A DNA stretch of 64,000 bases, taken from Xenia sp. Carnegie-2017. Its lineage: Eukaryota; Cnidaria; Anthozoa; Malacalcyonacea; Xeniidae. Positions 11,491-24,019 of the stretch are shown here, piece by piece. The notes beneath the pieces were generated by a model. It was not told where the DNA came from and searched no databases. It saw only the letters and a program-made list of their open reading frames with translations. The DNA lies in the NCBI RefSeq assembly GCF_021976095.1, contig NW_025813488.1:8286422-8350421 (forward strand), in the 5' to 3' direction. Every line of letters begins with the position of its first letter. Within the stretch, counting starts at the first letter, position 1. The position numbers were made by a program, and so were the translations under genes.

Positions 11491-12999
11491 ATTTTGGGAT
11501 ATGAAGACAGCAACAACGATGTAACAAACATTTGATCGGACACATAAGAAAAACAACGGCAGTGCATACCTCAAAAGATGTGAATTGGAAAACTTTAAAA
11601 CATTAACTTTCCAAGTGACAACAACTGGAAACTCCATTTTTGAACTAGCATTTGGCAACAATTCCATGATGATTTCCCGCGCTTTTTATGTTTAGATTCT
11701 CATAGAATATACGTATGGCAAGTTGCAATTTTACAATGTAGGAAAATGTGAATTTTTTGTTGCTCGAAAAACATAGCCAAATGCATTGTATCTTCTCATA
11801 TGACCATAAAATCAAGAAATGGTGCATTCAATGCTGTTAGGGAGGTGGGTGCATGGAAATTGAGCATTCTTCATGAAATTATGGATGGTCATTGCAGAGC
11901 ACAGAGCACCCCAACCTGACAAAGATTTTTAGTTTACAAAATTGATAAAGAAACTTGTTCATGTTAAGTGGTAATATTATTTGCAAACACTATGACATCA
12001 TGCAATGACTTTTTACAATTACATTTCACTATTTGAGAGTGTTTCATCTACGGCAAGTTATGTTCTACAGCACTGGGTCTATGCCACAAGCATAACAAAA
12101 GCAGGTGGGAGCCTTTTAAACTGTTCGAAAAATCCTTTGACAATGGAAGGAATTATATGCTCAAAGGTTTTTCTGAACAATCTGTTTTTCCATAATAGAA
12201 TTTATTTTGGTGCTCAGAGATTCAATGTTAAAATTTTTGCCAGAGTTGAATGTAGAGAATACCCAGTGTTACATGTTAAGATATATTGTCACCATTTCTT
12301 GTTGTAAAGTATTTTCAGGAACATATGAATTAGCTAATGTGATTGATATCACAACTTTACATTCAATCTGGCTGCACCTGTACTATGATCACCTATCAAT
12401 TTTTCATGATAAATCAATTTGCTCATTTGAAAACCACCCATTTCATTTAATGAGCACTTAAGTTAGATGTTGGTTCACTGTGTGGATGGCACTGCTGGAG
12501 GCAATGAGTTTTCAAAATTTCCTGACAATAACTTTAACAAAGTTTAAAAAGTTACCACACCTGTGTATTAACTCAAATCAGAAAATTACAAGCAAGTATG
12601 GACAAACAGTCAAACACATTAAACACACAAACTTTATATTATTATGCAGGAAGCTTGGAAAAAAATTTGAAGATACGAATCTAGATGGGTGTGTTTATCA
12701 TGTATGTTGTATCTATAATAATTTTTATTAGTACTACAAATAACAGGAAAATATTTAATATCATATCTATAATACAAATAGAGTCCATTTCTACTTTATA
12801 ACATTACATTGTTCTCCTTAGGTCCAGCAAAGTACTATCAATCCATTACTTCTGCAAGGCAGACATTTTAAAGAAAGTACATCTGACCAAAATTGAATTG
12901 AAATCTTTGAAATCTTTTATCGCTTTCTCTATTGCCAATTTGCCTTATTGCCATATGCAAACGCAATATGTAGTGCGGTAAAATCATTCGTAAAATGAA
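11491..12999. other. Interior of the MULE without recognised coding sequence
   Basis: This is the part between the transposase remnant and the right inverted repeat. Open frames of 60-100 codons exist on both strands, but none shows a motif. It may once have held the transposase N-terminus. Confidence 0.4.
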
Positions 13000-13090
13000 A
13001 CATGAATATTCGTCAATTCTTACTTACCGCTGACATAATAAGAATAATATGTGGGCGCGTACGTTAGTTGACCATGATCTAGTGCCGACC

Positions 13091-13099
13091 ACACCCTGC
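13091..13099. repeat. 9-bp target site duplication, right copy
   Basis: An exact copy of the ACACCCTGC found at 8857-8865. Together the two sites define the insertion and fit Mutator-type integration. Confidence 0.9.
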
Positions 13100-14830
13100 G
13101 GTTAGCACGCAGTATTAGTTAATATGATACAGTAAGGTGCATGTCATTAGCGAGCACGCTTGCAGAGTTAACAGCAGTATTTTTTTTTGTTTTTGTTGCT
13201 TTTTCCATCAATTAATTGGTGTGATCGGGTGCAGACAATTGGTGGTCAGGTTCATAAAGGAGCAGGTTGAAGAATGAACCTGAACTCCAAGGCACTCAGC
13301 CTGGCTTAACTGTGTCTGCACCAAACCATCTACTCACGTAAGTATGACATCATCATGTGACGTCGGGTATAAAGGTTATGGCATCAAAAAAATGGCGGCA
13401 AACTTACCCGTTTCTGCTTTTCGCTTATTATTTCCGCTGAAATAACTGCTTTGCAGAAAAAAATTTTCACCTCCCCCTGGTGTGATTTTTCCGCCTTCAG
13501 TTGAAATAAAATTTGCAATTCAAACAAACAAGTCAACACGAAGTCAAACATGTCTGTCGACAGGCGAGTCTATGGTGGTCTTTGGTCTTTGATCTTTTAT
13601 ATCTTTTTGCATTTCTTTAAAGTGCAAACATATTATTCAATCGTCGGATACTGTAAAGTCCGCAAAAAGAATCATATCGCTTCTCACAGGTGAGATATTT
13701 GCTAGTTTTGTTTCTTCACCAAAAAGTGAAAAGCAATAAAATCCCTCGTGTCGTATGCGTAATTGAAAACACTGATTTGAATTCTGCATATACTGATGCT
13801 TTCCTGTTTTTGCTGAAAAAATTTAAATAGTTTACCCGGCAAAAAAAAAGAGCCTTCATCTTTTGCTGAGCGAGTAGAGAGTATGAAGAAATTGTCTACT
13901 TACAGTCAGTGCCAACGAGGTGGAGCCTAGTTTGTTCGGATAATTTTGCTGATAACGTGAAGAGAAGCAAAGTGTATGTATATGGAATATAATGCCAACA
14001 GTCCAACACTAATTGAAACGGTGCACGAGTGGTTATTTTTTCTCTTAAGAAGCCTCGAGTAATAAAAACGAAACGATAGAAGAAGAAGGTAGCTAAATAA
14101 TTTATTCTACACCATTGATTATAAGGCGATAGATTTCTGATCATTTGTTATCAAGCAGCTAAAGCTGAATTTCTAAATTCTTCCTTATTTGGGGCTTTTA
14201 AAGATACAACGAGTCGTTTAGTAACACTCGAGTAAAAAGGTGTTTTTCCTCTAATTTGCGTGTTTTTGCGGCTTAGTTTAAAATTCAACTCGCACTGAAA
14301 GCTTATGTGTTTGCGTTCGTGAGAAGTTTAATTTCGCCTTATCTCCTTCGAGAACAGTTCGATTTTGTATGGTATATTTCTGTGGATGGTGAATCCAGGG
14401 TCACTAAGTATGCCTTGCATTGCTTGAATCAGAAAATCTAAATTGCAAAGAAAGATAGCAATGAAGTTTTGTTTCCGAAGAAGTTGTGAAATGTAAATTT
14501 GTAAAATGGGGTGGTCAGAAAGTTTGTGGTTTTGTGGATAATAGTACAGTGATGTTTCACTTCTTGATTCCTTAAAGGAGGTTCTGATCTTCATAGCTGT
14601 TGCTCTAGTTTAATCAGTCAGGAAGTGAGTGTACACTAGCTACTTCTTCGTAGATTCTTCCTCACTCGCAAAGTAAAAGCCAATTTAACCAAACAGTGTT
14701 TAGTTCATTTGCATGAAGTTGGTGTCGAAGAGGCATGTTTTACCTGTCACGGCCCATCCACCCGTCTTGAATGATAAAGCTGCTTGGAATGAAACTTTCC
14801 TTTCTATTAATTTTCGCCTTTTTGTAATTT
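13100..14830. other. Repeat-flank DNA, no gene recognised
   Basis: Open frames are all under 90 codons and without motifs. A short frame opening ATGGCGGCAAAC near 13393 follows a TATAAA-like sequence by about 20 bases but ends after roughly 17 codons, so I do not call it a gene. Confidence 0.4.
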
Positions 14831-16670
14831 TGTTGAACTCTTTATATGAACGACGAGTGTTTACCGTGACGCCTCGTAGTGCATAAGTGCCAAAAACTTG
14901 AAGTGAACATTATCTTTATACATGCTGTTGCACATGCCATTTTTTATTCGTTCCACTTGATTGTTTTAACATTCATTTGTCGCATCTTGAACAAATTATA
15001 AAACATCTATTACAACTTATCCAAAATAACAATAACTAGTGTGTTCATGTTGGAAATGTTAACCAAAATAAGTAAAAAGCCCCATTTTCTGTTATGCATC
15101 GTCCACCAACAGTAGAAGTGTCTACGGTGTACCGTACGTGCCTTCTCCCTTCGACGTCCTGAGTGAAATCCCGTTCGTCTCCAGGAAATATTCAATGCTT
15201 TTCTAAGTTCAGTGAAGTCATCGTTCAATTTGGAGAAACGTCTAAAAGATAAGGGATGGCGGTTGATGATAGACAGAGGTGACAGGGAAATGTGAATGCG
15301 AGTAAATGAGCTGAAATAACTTCGTTTTTATCTATAAAACTTTTTTTGAAAAATATAGGCAAAGCTCTTTGTCGGGCTAGAACTAGTGCACTGAAGTCGG
15401 GCGAGCTCTTTGCTTGAGCTAAATTAATCTTCCCGTTACGTCATTGATTCGGAACTTGTATTTGAACGTTTTTTTCGTGCATTTTACAAAAACTCTACTT
15501 AAAAAAAATTTATGAGTGTTGAAATCTAAGACCATATGTAGTGACGTCACCTACCTGACCAAAGGTGTGCAGATAATAAAGGAACAGTTTTAGATATCAT
15601 CGTCAAAAGACTCAAAACTGACGATTATAAAGGTTTTCACTGGTGCATACGTTTAGGCAACGTTTGAAATTGTATAATAACTATGAATCTTCATTTTTTT
15701 GTAATATCTATAAACAAACCGATAAACATAGTTTATCAATACGTCCTAACAATAAAATGAGGCGTCTTTCGGCGAGAGCAGGAAATTAACGATTCTTCTC
15801 TTTACTCCAGTCAAGGCTCCAACTTTGATTCGCACAACCATAAAGGTTTCGAATGTGTTTTACTTGTCTTGTTCCATCTTATATGAACCACATCTGTTAA
15901 CCATGTGCATCTTAGATATTTTAGCTATTTGAAGTGAATAATATCTTTATGTACAGTGCTATGCATGGCAGTATGAATTTGCTCCATGTGGACATGATTG
16001 TTTTAACATTTATTTTTCGTATATGAACAAATTACCAGATATCTTTTTATTTCCTCATGAAAACAATAGTTAGATTTCCTGGACAGAAAACTTTGTTCTT
16101 TCGCCATTAAATATACGTAAAATGCAAATGGTAACTGACCATTGTTCTATGGTATTATGCAAATCATGTGGCTTAATCATGCACAATTAGTCGGAAGCAT
16201 TAGATGTTGGTGAGTTTAAGTTCTGACATTTACCATTGAGAGGGAGACGTGTTGGATTCGAGTATATGTCTTTATGAAGAGGGAGATAAGAATTTCAAAA
16301 TTTCCTAATAATTTCCACCACGAACATGCGCGTTTTTATTGTGCTTATTTCACCATACGGCAATGCCTGATTTTGTATGCTTTATTTGTCTTCGTCTTTA
16401 GAAAATGACTTGCCTAACAATTTCATAGGGCGAAAGGGACGTCAAGTATGTCCCTGACTTCATCTTTGCAAAGACATGGTCACAAAGCAGTACTCAAAGA
16501 AACTATATGTATTGTTAGACCGAGGTAATAGACAGCGATAATGCTATTCTGTCCCAAACTCATGACATATTGTCAATGGAGCCACATGTCTCTCGTCTGG
16601 CCGAGTGGTAGAGTTGTCGCTGCTCTGGCCTAGCCTTCTCAAGTTCGAAACCGTATCGTTTTCTTTGAAC
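14831..16670. repeat. Degenerate older copies of the foldback arm sequence
   Basis: Blocks at about 14840-15010 and 15865-16140 are diverged copies of the right arm at about 24460-24730, in the same orientation. They share the order Cys-poor AT tract, a CTTTATRCATGCTGT-like stretch, then GATTGTTTTAACATTCATT. The block at 16315-16430 (CGAACATGCGCG onward) resembles 22017-22130, and a tRNA-like block at 16590-16655 resembles 22290-22350. The block order is rotated relative to the right arm, as expected if units once lay in tandem. Similarity was judged by eye, roughly 70-80 percent. Confidence 0.6.
16590..16655 (+). repeat. tRNA-like (A box / B box) module, older copy
   Basis: TGGCCGAGTGGT is a good pol III A box of tRNA-Leu/Ser type, and AGTTCGAAACC about 40 bases later resembles a B box. 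The piece does not fold into a convincing full tRNA cloverleaf, so I read it as a tRNA-derived repeat module, not a tRNA gene. A related module sits in the right arm near 22295. Confidence 0.45.
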
Positions 16671-17559
16671 ACTGGAGTGGCCAAATTGTAGATGTGGCTG
16701 ATCACGGGCTTGATCACCCAACTGCCTTTTTTTGTTCAGATTTTTTGTTGAAAGTTATGTTGAATTCCTAGTAGCGGAAAGGCTTTGTGCTGTTGAAAAA
16801 GTTACGTAAAACATTTTACGCACTGGTGGGCTTCATAAGACTATGGGAAAATGATAGCCAAAGAAAAGTCGAGTCCTTCTTTGTGTTTTATTTTTCGGTG
16901 GTTGATTCTATTTTTAGAGTCGATTGTGCACGAGATGAATAACGTTTTTCATCCGACTTTCTATCTCCAAAAATTTGGTTAAATTTCTCTAGCGTAGCGT
17001 TTGAATGCCCATATGCTGGATCGCACGGTTAAACAATGAAATTCGTCAAGATCTGTGAATTTAACTGCACAAGGAATGAAACTTTTGATCGTGAAACTCT
17101 TTATTCAAGCAATTTTCTACGACCAGCACCCCAAATCATAGGTTATTCTAGAGATTATCTTTCACAACAAACCATCAAAGTGATGTCTAAAAAAGTGTAA
17201 AAACTCAACAGATCGAAAGCCGTCGTATAAGTGTTAGCTATCGAAAAGACCTAGTGCACTATGATACGTTGAATTTTTTCGACTTATCAAGTACGAGACG
17301 TAATTATCACTCAAATCTGTCAAGTTGAACAAGATTACAGAAAAGTTACAAGTGTATACCATATACTTCAAAGATTTGTGGTTGTACGAAGAAAAGTTTG
17401 TAAACGGAGAAAAAGGGTGACTACCGTTAACATTTCAGCTCATTACTAACAACCTTTAAATTTGATCGCTGGTGTGTTCCCCACGTATAAATAATCAAAG
17501 TCAAAAATTTAACTTCACAAGAATTTAAAGTCACAAGGAATGGAACTTTGCTTAGTGAC

Positions 17560-17720
17560 CATCAGCTATAAAGTCATTACAGTGGCTTGTTGAAATACGA
17601 ACAATAAATGTTAAACAATCATGTGGAACAAATACTAATGATATGCGTATAACTAAGCATATAAAGATTTTCTTTACTTCAAGCTTTTGGGAGTTGTAAA
17701 TCATAATGCAAACATAATAA
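17560..17720 (+). repeat. Internally deleted, diverged arm copy
   Basis: This stretch matches the start of the left arm core near 18830-18900 (CGAACAATRAATGTTAAA, then GTGGAACAAA) and then jumps to sequence like 19090-19140 (TTTTGGGAGTTGTAAAT, GCAAACATAATAAAG). It lies directly left of the 12-bp array. Confidence 0.55.
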
Positions 17721-17734
17721 AGTACAAAACTAGA

Positions 17735-18640
17735 CAAAAAGGTATATAAAAAGGTAGAAATACATAAAGAGAGACACAAATGTAGAAATAAGAGTATATA
17801 TAAAGGTAGACATAAAGGTAGACATAAAGGTACACATAAATGTAGACACAAAGGTAGACATAAGAGTAGTCATAAAGACAGACCCAAAGGTAGACATAAA
17901 GGTAGACAATAAGGTAGACATAAAGGTAAACATAAAGTTAGACATAAAGGTGGACATAAAAGGTAGACATAAAGGTATACATAAAGGTAGACACAAAGGT
18001 TTGACATAAAGGTAGACACAAAGATAGACATAAAAGTAGACACAAAGGTAGACACAAAGGTAGACACAAAGGTAGACATAATGGTAGACATAAAGATGAA
18101 TAAAAGTTAGACATAAAGGTGGACATAAAGATAAACATAAAGGTAGACACAAAGGTAAACATAAAGGTAGACATAAAGATAGACATAAAGGTAGAAATAA
18201 AGGTAGACATAAAGGTATACATAAGGGTTGGCAAAGGTAGAGACAAAGGTAGACACAGAGGTAGACATAACGGTAACACAAAGGTAGACATATGGAAGAC
18301 AAAAATGTATACAGGTAGACATAAAGGTAGACATAAAGGTAGACTAAAAGGTAGACACAAAGGTAGACACAAAGGTAGACATAAAAGTAGACACAAAGCT
18401 AGACATAAAGGTAGACACAAAGGTAAACATAAAGGTAAACATAAAGGTAGACACAAAGGTAGACATAAAGGTAGACAAAGGTAGACATAAAGGTTGGCAT
18501 AAATATAGTCACAAAGAACAACACAAAATTAGACATAGAGTTATTAAGTTAGACACGAGTTAGACACGACTGGAGACACAAAAGGAGGCGTAAAGGTAAA
18601 CATAAAGGATGGCAAAAAGGTAGACAAAAAGTAAGCAAAA
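17735..18640 (+). repeat. 12-bp tandem array, outer end of left arm
   Basis: About 900 bp of the unit GGTAGACATAAA and its variant GGTAGACACAAA, with scattered one-base changes and occasional 11- or 13-base units. Because 12 is divisible by three, both strands show long meaningless open frames rich in CLPL, VSTFMSTF or KGRHKGRH. The reverse complement of the same array closes the right arm at 24785-25535. Confidence 0.9.
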
Positions 18641-20326
18641 TAAAGAAAAAAATTAAGCTGGATGTATTTTATTGTTAATTGTTTAATATCACAAAACAAT
18701 GGTCAGTCGTCATTGACATTTTGCGTATGTTTAATGAAAGAGAAGTGAGAACATGGTTCTTATGTCTAGCAACACTACTTATTGTTTGTAGGATTAGATT
18801 TAATATATATCTTGTAATTTGTTAAAGTACGAACAATGAATGTTAAAACAATCACGTGGAACAAACACGTCATGAATCACAGAACACCATGCATAAAGAT
18901 TTAAGTCACTTCAAGTTCTTTGCAGTTATGAACTACAAGACGTCATGGTTAACACTTGTTGATTGCCGGTGCGAAGTTTACGAACAAGACTGCACACAAA
19001 GGACGACAAATATAACGTATTTAAGTAATGCAAATAAAGACAAGAATCGCCAATTTTCTGTCAATCTACGAAAGACGTATTGATCACATCAAGATTTTGG
19101 GACTTATAAATTACGAGGCAAACATAACAAAGCATGAAAGCACCATGAAAAGTAAATCTGAAACAGCCAAGAATGAAAATGAGCTGAAAATAACAGCATG
19201 TAAGGAAATGTGCTGAAAATATCAGCATTTTTATACAAACATAGCTACTTGTTCTGTGTTTTTTCATAAAACTAATTGTGAGCTTGTTACTGTCATATAT
19301 ATTCCCCTTGTATGTTAAAAATGAAATTGATATCAACGCTTACACTCTTTGTACACATTTTTGTACACATTATTATAATTATGAGGATTGGTTTGTTGGA
19401 TTCTCTTTAGCTCGAAGCTCTTCTATAATCTTGGTTCCAGACCTGTATCGGTCATTTTTTTTGCATTAGTTATTACAAAGCAGGAATGGCACATTAAATA
19501 GAGCATTAGTCTCCAACGAACTCTCTGGTCTACTACAAGACACAATCTTTCGAGGTTGCAAAGTGGAGGTTCAAACCCTGTCTGCAATAAGGTATAGTTG
19601 GGTCTAAGTTGAGCTAAGAAATGAGAAAATAGTGCTGGTTAACAGTGCAAATGTGGCGTTTCTATTACTGAGTTTTTAGAGAATGGAATGCGACACTTAG
19701 TATAAATTCAGAAAAATTCGCTCTCCGATGAGAAGGAGGAATGAGGAGAGCGAAGAAAAAAATAGATAAGATCCCATGCAAGAAACCACTCATAAAAAAA
19801 CTAAGTCTTTTGCTCAAATTTTTCTATGACTCCCTGTGATCAGGGAGTTATTTTTTTAAATTTTGAAAAGTCAGGAAACCCAAGAGCAAACAGAACGCCC
19901 TAATATTCCTTTTCTTACCTCCATACACTCGCTCCTCCGTTCGACTTTCTGTCTTCCACATCCGCCTCGTACACCTAAGTGTGTCAGCAGAGGGGCGAAC
20001 CAAGGATCTTGTGCACAGGAGGTCAGTGATGTCGAACTAAGCGCCCAACATCGGCCAGTTGAGCTAAGCGCATACCATCAAAATCTCTAAGTTTTTCGGC
20101 GTATTTATTAAATTTTTTTTCAATGTGAACCTAAAGAAAAGGTGAAGGTCTTGAAGCTTAAAAGATCTTGAACCCGAAAAGATGAGATCACTGCACCAGC
20201 ATTTCAACCACTCGGCTAGACGGGTGAATTGGAAAACCGTTAAAACATGTCAAGTGCTTCTGACAAAACATTATTGGCTTCATTTCTCTTGAGGCTCATA
20301 TTTTGTACTGTGTTTAACTTGTTCTT
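18641..20326 (+). repeat. Left arm of giant inverted repeat (unique part)
   Basis: This 1.7-kb segment is repeated in inverted orientation at 22183-24784. Spot comparison of about 140 bases near 18960-19080 shows only three or four differences. It carries tRNA-like modules: one with a GGTTCAAACCC B box near 19570, and one on the minus strand near 20040-20070 that pairs a TAGCTCAACTGG A box with a GGTTCGCCCC sequence. I saw no convincing gene. Similarity ends at 20326, where the Penelope-like spacer begins. Confidence 0.88.
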
Positions 20327-20340
20327 GTTTCTGTTGTAGT

Positions 20341-21660
20341 TGCTGAAATTGTAATGCAATCTATAGAGGAACGGGCGCTCACGACTTACAAACATGCACT
20401 ACCTTTTTGGTTTCGCTACGTAGATGACGCAATCACAGCACTACATGCAGACGAGATTTATGACTTTCACACTCACATCAACAAACAGAACAGCCACATA
20501 CAATTTACCAAAGATATCGAAGAAAACGGAACTCTTCCTTTTCTCAACTGTTTGGTAAAACATGACAATTAAAAACTACGAAAAACAGTTTATCGCAAGC
20601 CAACACATACTGACCGACTACTAGACCAATCATCTTACAACCCTACATCACACAAAGCCACCACAATCAGAACATTAACAAGACGTGCACAAATCATATG
20701 TGATTCGCCGGACGCTCTACACAACGAAAACAACTATCTCAAACGTGTTTTTGGCAAAAACAACTATAACTCTGACTTTACCAAACGTAACACTTACAAA
20801 TCCAACGAACCCAACGAAACGAACAACTCAGTGACAACAGCAACGATACCTTACATCAAAGGTAAATCTGAGACTATCTCGCGTATCTTACGACCATACA
20901 ACATACGTGTCGCACATAAACCAATCACAACGTTACGACAAGTACTAACGAACACAAAGGACAAAGAACAACCCAACGAACGACAAGGTGCAGTTTACAA
21001 AATAAACTGCTCCGACTGCCACGCCTCCTATATCGGGGAAACTTGCAGGAACTTAAACATATGACTTACTGAACACAAACGAGCTACTAAAAAACAAGAC
21101 AAAACTAATCACATTGCCGAACATCACCGAATTACAAAGCACAACATTGACTGAGACTCGGCAAAATACATTACTTACAGTACTGACTATAGACAACGGC
21201 TTACATTAGAAAGTTGGTATACCAACTTGGAACAAACCCCCCTGAACAGATCACAGCAATTACCGGCACCTTACAAACGACTTATTCACAATACAAACAA
21301 ACGATCAACTAAAAACATTACACTTCACACTAATTCACAATGACAATACACAATTGACACCCACACATTACAACTAAAAACATCACACCTAAATCACACA
21401 TCACAACTAAAAATAAAATATTTCACTTCACACTAATTCACATTGACAATACACCTTTCCTGTACACACAATACAATGACGTAAGAACCAGATAACAAAT
21501 ACGGCTAACCCATATCTATGGGCTAACCTGACGTTTACTCCTCATTTAACTCTGAAGATGACTACCGCTAAGGTCGTCGGAACGTCAGTCAAAACAACAA
21601 AAACAGTCCTTCTCAGGACTATACTAACCTGGACGATCGACATTTACAAACATATAGTCT
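20341..21660 (+). mobile_element. Penelope-like retroelement, 5'-truncated and broken
   Basis: The spacer of the inverted repeat holds a plus-strand Penelope-like element. The 5' part encodes the end of a reverse transcriptase core, with the catalytic FWFRYVDDAI signature and then LPFLNCLV. The 3' part encodes a GIY-YIG-type endonuclease start (GAVYKINCSDCHASYIGETC). Together RT and GIY-YIG define Penelope-like elements. Most of the RT is absent upstream and the coding region is no longer continuous. The 3' tail (about 21545-21650) carries the same motif as the short inverted-repeat elements at 35.5, 47.0, 48.8 and 56.4 kb. As in other Penelope-like elements, terminal repeats in inverted orientation may accompany it. 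Confidence 0.82.
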
Positions 21661-22182
21661 TTGTGTGAAAAAAAATGTGAAAATTTGTGAAATTGGGTGA
21701 ATTATAGTCTTTTAGTGAAAATCCAGTGAATTATAGTCTTTTAGTGAAAATGCAGTGAATTATAGTCTTTGTGTGACGCATTGGCTATATTGATTACATT
21801 GACTATATTTTAAATGATAACACTCAAGACATGGCCAGATTGTAAAATGACAAAGAGACTTGAATAGACTATGAATTAGTAAGTGGATACTGTTCTGTAT
21901 GAACCATATGCTTTTGTAGAAACCATTACAATATTATCATGCATGATGGTAAAAAATATGTTATTTAACTTTGAACAGACAAGTTAGAAACACCCAGCGC
22001 CATTAAATTGACTACGAACATGCGCGTTGTTGTTTTGATTCACCACATGGCAAAGTCTGACATTGTGCATACTTTATTGTCTTCCTCCTTTCTGTTACAA
22101 CATTTATTCTCCAACAATGTTAGAGTTGGACAGCTATAATGCGTAATCCGTCCCTTTCTTCACCTTTATAATGATGGTGACA
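21661..22182. other. Spacer between Penelope-like tail and right arm
   Basis: It starts with three short direct repeats built on GTGAATTATAGTCTTTTAGTG (21700-21775, about 37 bp each). From about 22017 it continues with sequence similar to the old block at 16315-16430. No coding potential was seen. Confidence 0.5.
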
Positions 22183-23305
22183 AAGAACAAGTTAAACACA
22201 GTACAAAATATGAGCCTCAAGAGAAATGAAGTCAATAATGTTTTGTCAGAAGCACTTGACATGTTTTAACGGTTTTCCAATTCACCCTTCTATCCGAGTG
22301 GTTGAAATGCTGGTGCAGTGATCTCATCTTTTCGGGTTCAAGACCTTTTAAGGTTCAAGACCTTCACCTTTTCTTTAGGTTCACATTGAAAAAAATTTAA
22401 TAAATACGCCGAAAAAGTTAGAGATTTCGATGATGAGCGCTTAGCTCAACTGGCCGATGTTGGGCGCTTAGTTCGACATCACTGACCTCCTGTGCACAAG
22501 ATCCTTGGTTCGCCCCTCTGCTCACACACTTAGGTGTACGAGGCGGATGTGGAAGACAGAAAGTTGAACGGAGGAGCGAGTGTATGGAGGTAAGAAAAGG
22601 AATATTAGGGCGTTCTGTTTGCTCTTGGTTTCCTGACTTTTCAAAATTTAAAAAATTAACTCCCTGATCACAGAGAGTCAAAAAAATTTGAGCAAAGACT
22701 TAGTTTTTTTATGAGTAGTTTCTTGCATGGGATCTTATCTATTTTTTTCTTCGCTCTCCTCCTTCTTCCTTCTCATCGGAGAGCGAATTTTTCTGAATTT
22801 ATACTAAGTGTCGCATTCCATTCTCTAAAAACTCAGTAATAGAAACGCCACTTTTGCACTGTTAACCAGCACTATTTTCTCATTTCTTAGCTCAACCTAG
22901 ACCCAACTATACCTTATTCCAGACAGGGTTTGAACCTCCACTTTGCAACCTCGAAAGATTGTGTCTTGTAGTAGACCAGAGAGTTCGCTGGAGACTAATG
23001 CTCTATTTAATGTGCCATTCCTGCTTTGTAATAACTAATGCAAAAAAAATGACCGATACAGGTCTGGAACCAAGATTATAGAAGAGCTTCGAGCTAAAGA
23101 GAATCCAACAAACCAATCCTCATAATTATAATAATGGGTACAAAAATGTGTACAAAGAGTGTAAGCGTTGATATCAATTTCATTTTTAACATACAAGAGG
23201 AATATATATGACAGTAACAAGCTCACAATTAGTTTTATGAAAAAACACAGAACAAGTAGCTATGTTTGTATAAAAATGCTGATATTTTCAGCACATTTCC
23301 TTTCA

Positions 23306-23945
23306 TGCAATAAAGATTTCTTTAAAAGATACTGCCAATAATATTTTGATCAATCCAATGGCACCAGTCGTAATCAAAGATTGGGATGACTCAATTATAA
23401 ATCGACGTTTGTTAGCCAAACTGTTAACTTCTTCGAAAGAATTGAAGAATGGGCTACAAAGAGCTTATGATCTTCCAAATCATATCAACCATATTTATAT
23501 GTTTTCATTTGACAACGAATTTGAAGACTCGGCAACATTCATCTCTGCATACGGTGAAGAGAAAATAGCTGTTAAACGAATCCAATGTGTAAAGTCTTGA
23601 CGGCTTTCTGCAATACCTGGCCTGTAGCTTTACGAAGGTACACCATGTAATATTTTCTATAACAGCACCATTGCTAACATATGATACGATTCCTGAATTT
23701 TCAACTGATTTCACTTGTAGACGTCGTTGTAATTCTGCTTTGAAAGATCATGATTTGTGGGCAATCCTTGTCGAGAGTCCTTTTCAATCATCAGCTAATA
23801 CTTCGTCAACATCAACGTTCGTTGACGTGGTTTTGCCTTCTACGTGGTGTTTTAGTTTAAAATCATTGCTCTTGATCGCGTTTATAACCAAGATGTCGTC
23901 GATAATTGCGTCTTTTTTGAATCTAATTCGTCCCTTGCACGTACA
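23306..23945. other. Extra segment present only in the right arm
   Basis: On the minus strand the left arm runs straight through this point with a shared GCATG at the junction, while the right arm carries about 640 additional bases. An 84-codon plus-strand frame (23346-23600) reads MAPVVIKDWDDSIINRRLL and onward. On the other strand a 71-codon frame overlaps the right edge. I recognise neither. It could be original element sequence deleted from the left arm between short GCATG repeats, or captured foreign DNA. Confidence 0.55.
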
Positions 23946-24019
23946 TGCTGTTATTTTCAGCTCATTTTCATTCTTGGCTGTTTCAGATTTACTTTTCATG
24001 GTGCTTTCATGCTTTGTTA

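Larger units (their letters stand above)
8866..13090. mobile_element. Mutator-like DNA transposon (MULE) with Ulp1-type protease gene
   Basis: A 4225-bp unit begins GGTCGGCACTAG and ends with its reverse complement. The terminal inverted repeats, 8866-8956 and 13000-13090, are 91 bp each and differ at only a few positions. They are flanked by an exact 9-bp direct duplication, ACACCCTGC, at 8857-8865 and 13091-13099. A 9-bp duplication with long TIRs is the Mutator hallmark. Inside, on the minus strand, lie a remnant with MULE transposase motifs (11042-11490) and an intact frame for a Ulp1/SENP-like protease (9614-10567). MULEs that carry a Ulp1-like domain are known from plants (Kaonashi-type). 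The sharp TIRs and perfect duplication point to a fairly recent insertion, although the transposase frame looks decayed or intron-split. Confidence 0.9.

Noticed and set aside
16590-16655. Functional tRNA gene
   Set aside because: A and B boxes are present but no full cloverleaf with a 7-bp acceptor stem could be drawn, and related modules occur in repeats.
17552-18484. Long overlapping frames rich in CLPL, VSTFMSTF and KGRHKGRH
   Set aside because: They are by-products of the 12-bp tandem array, present on both strands and in several frames.
22440-22525. tRNA gene in the right arm
   Set aside because: A good A box is present, but the B box is degenerate and the module is mirrored in the left arm as part of the repeat.
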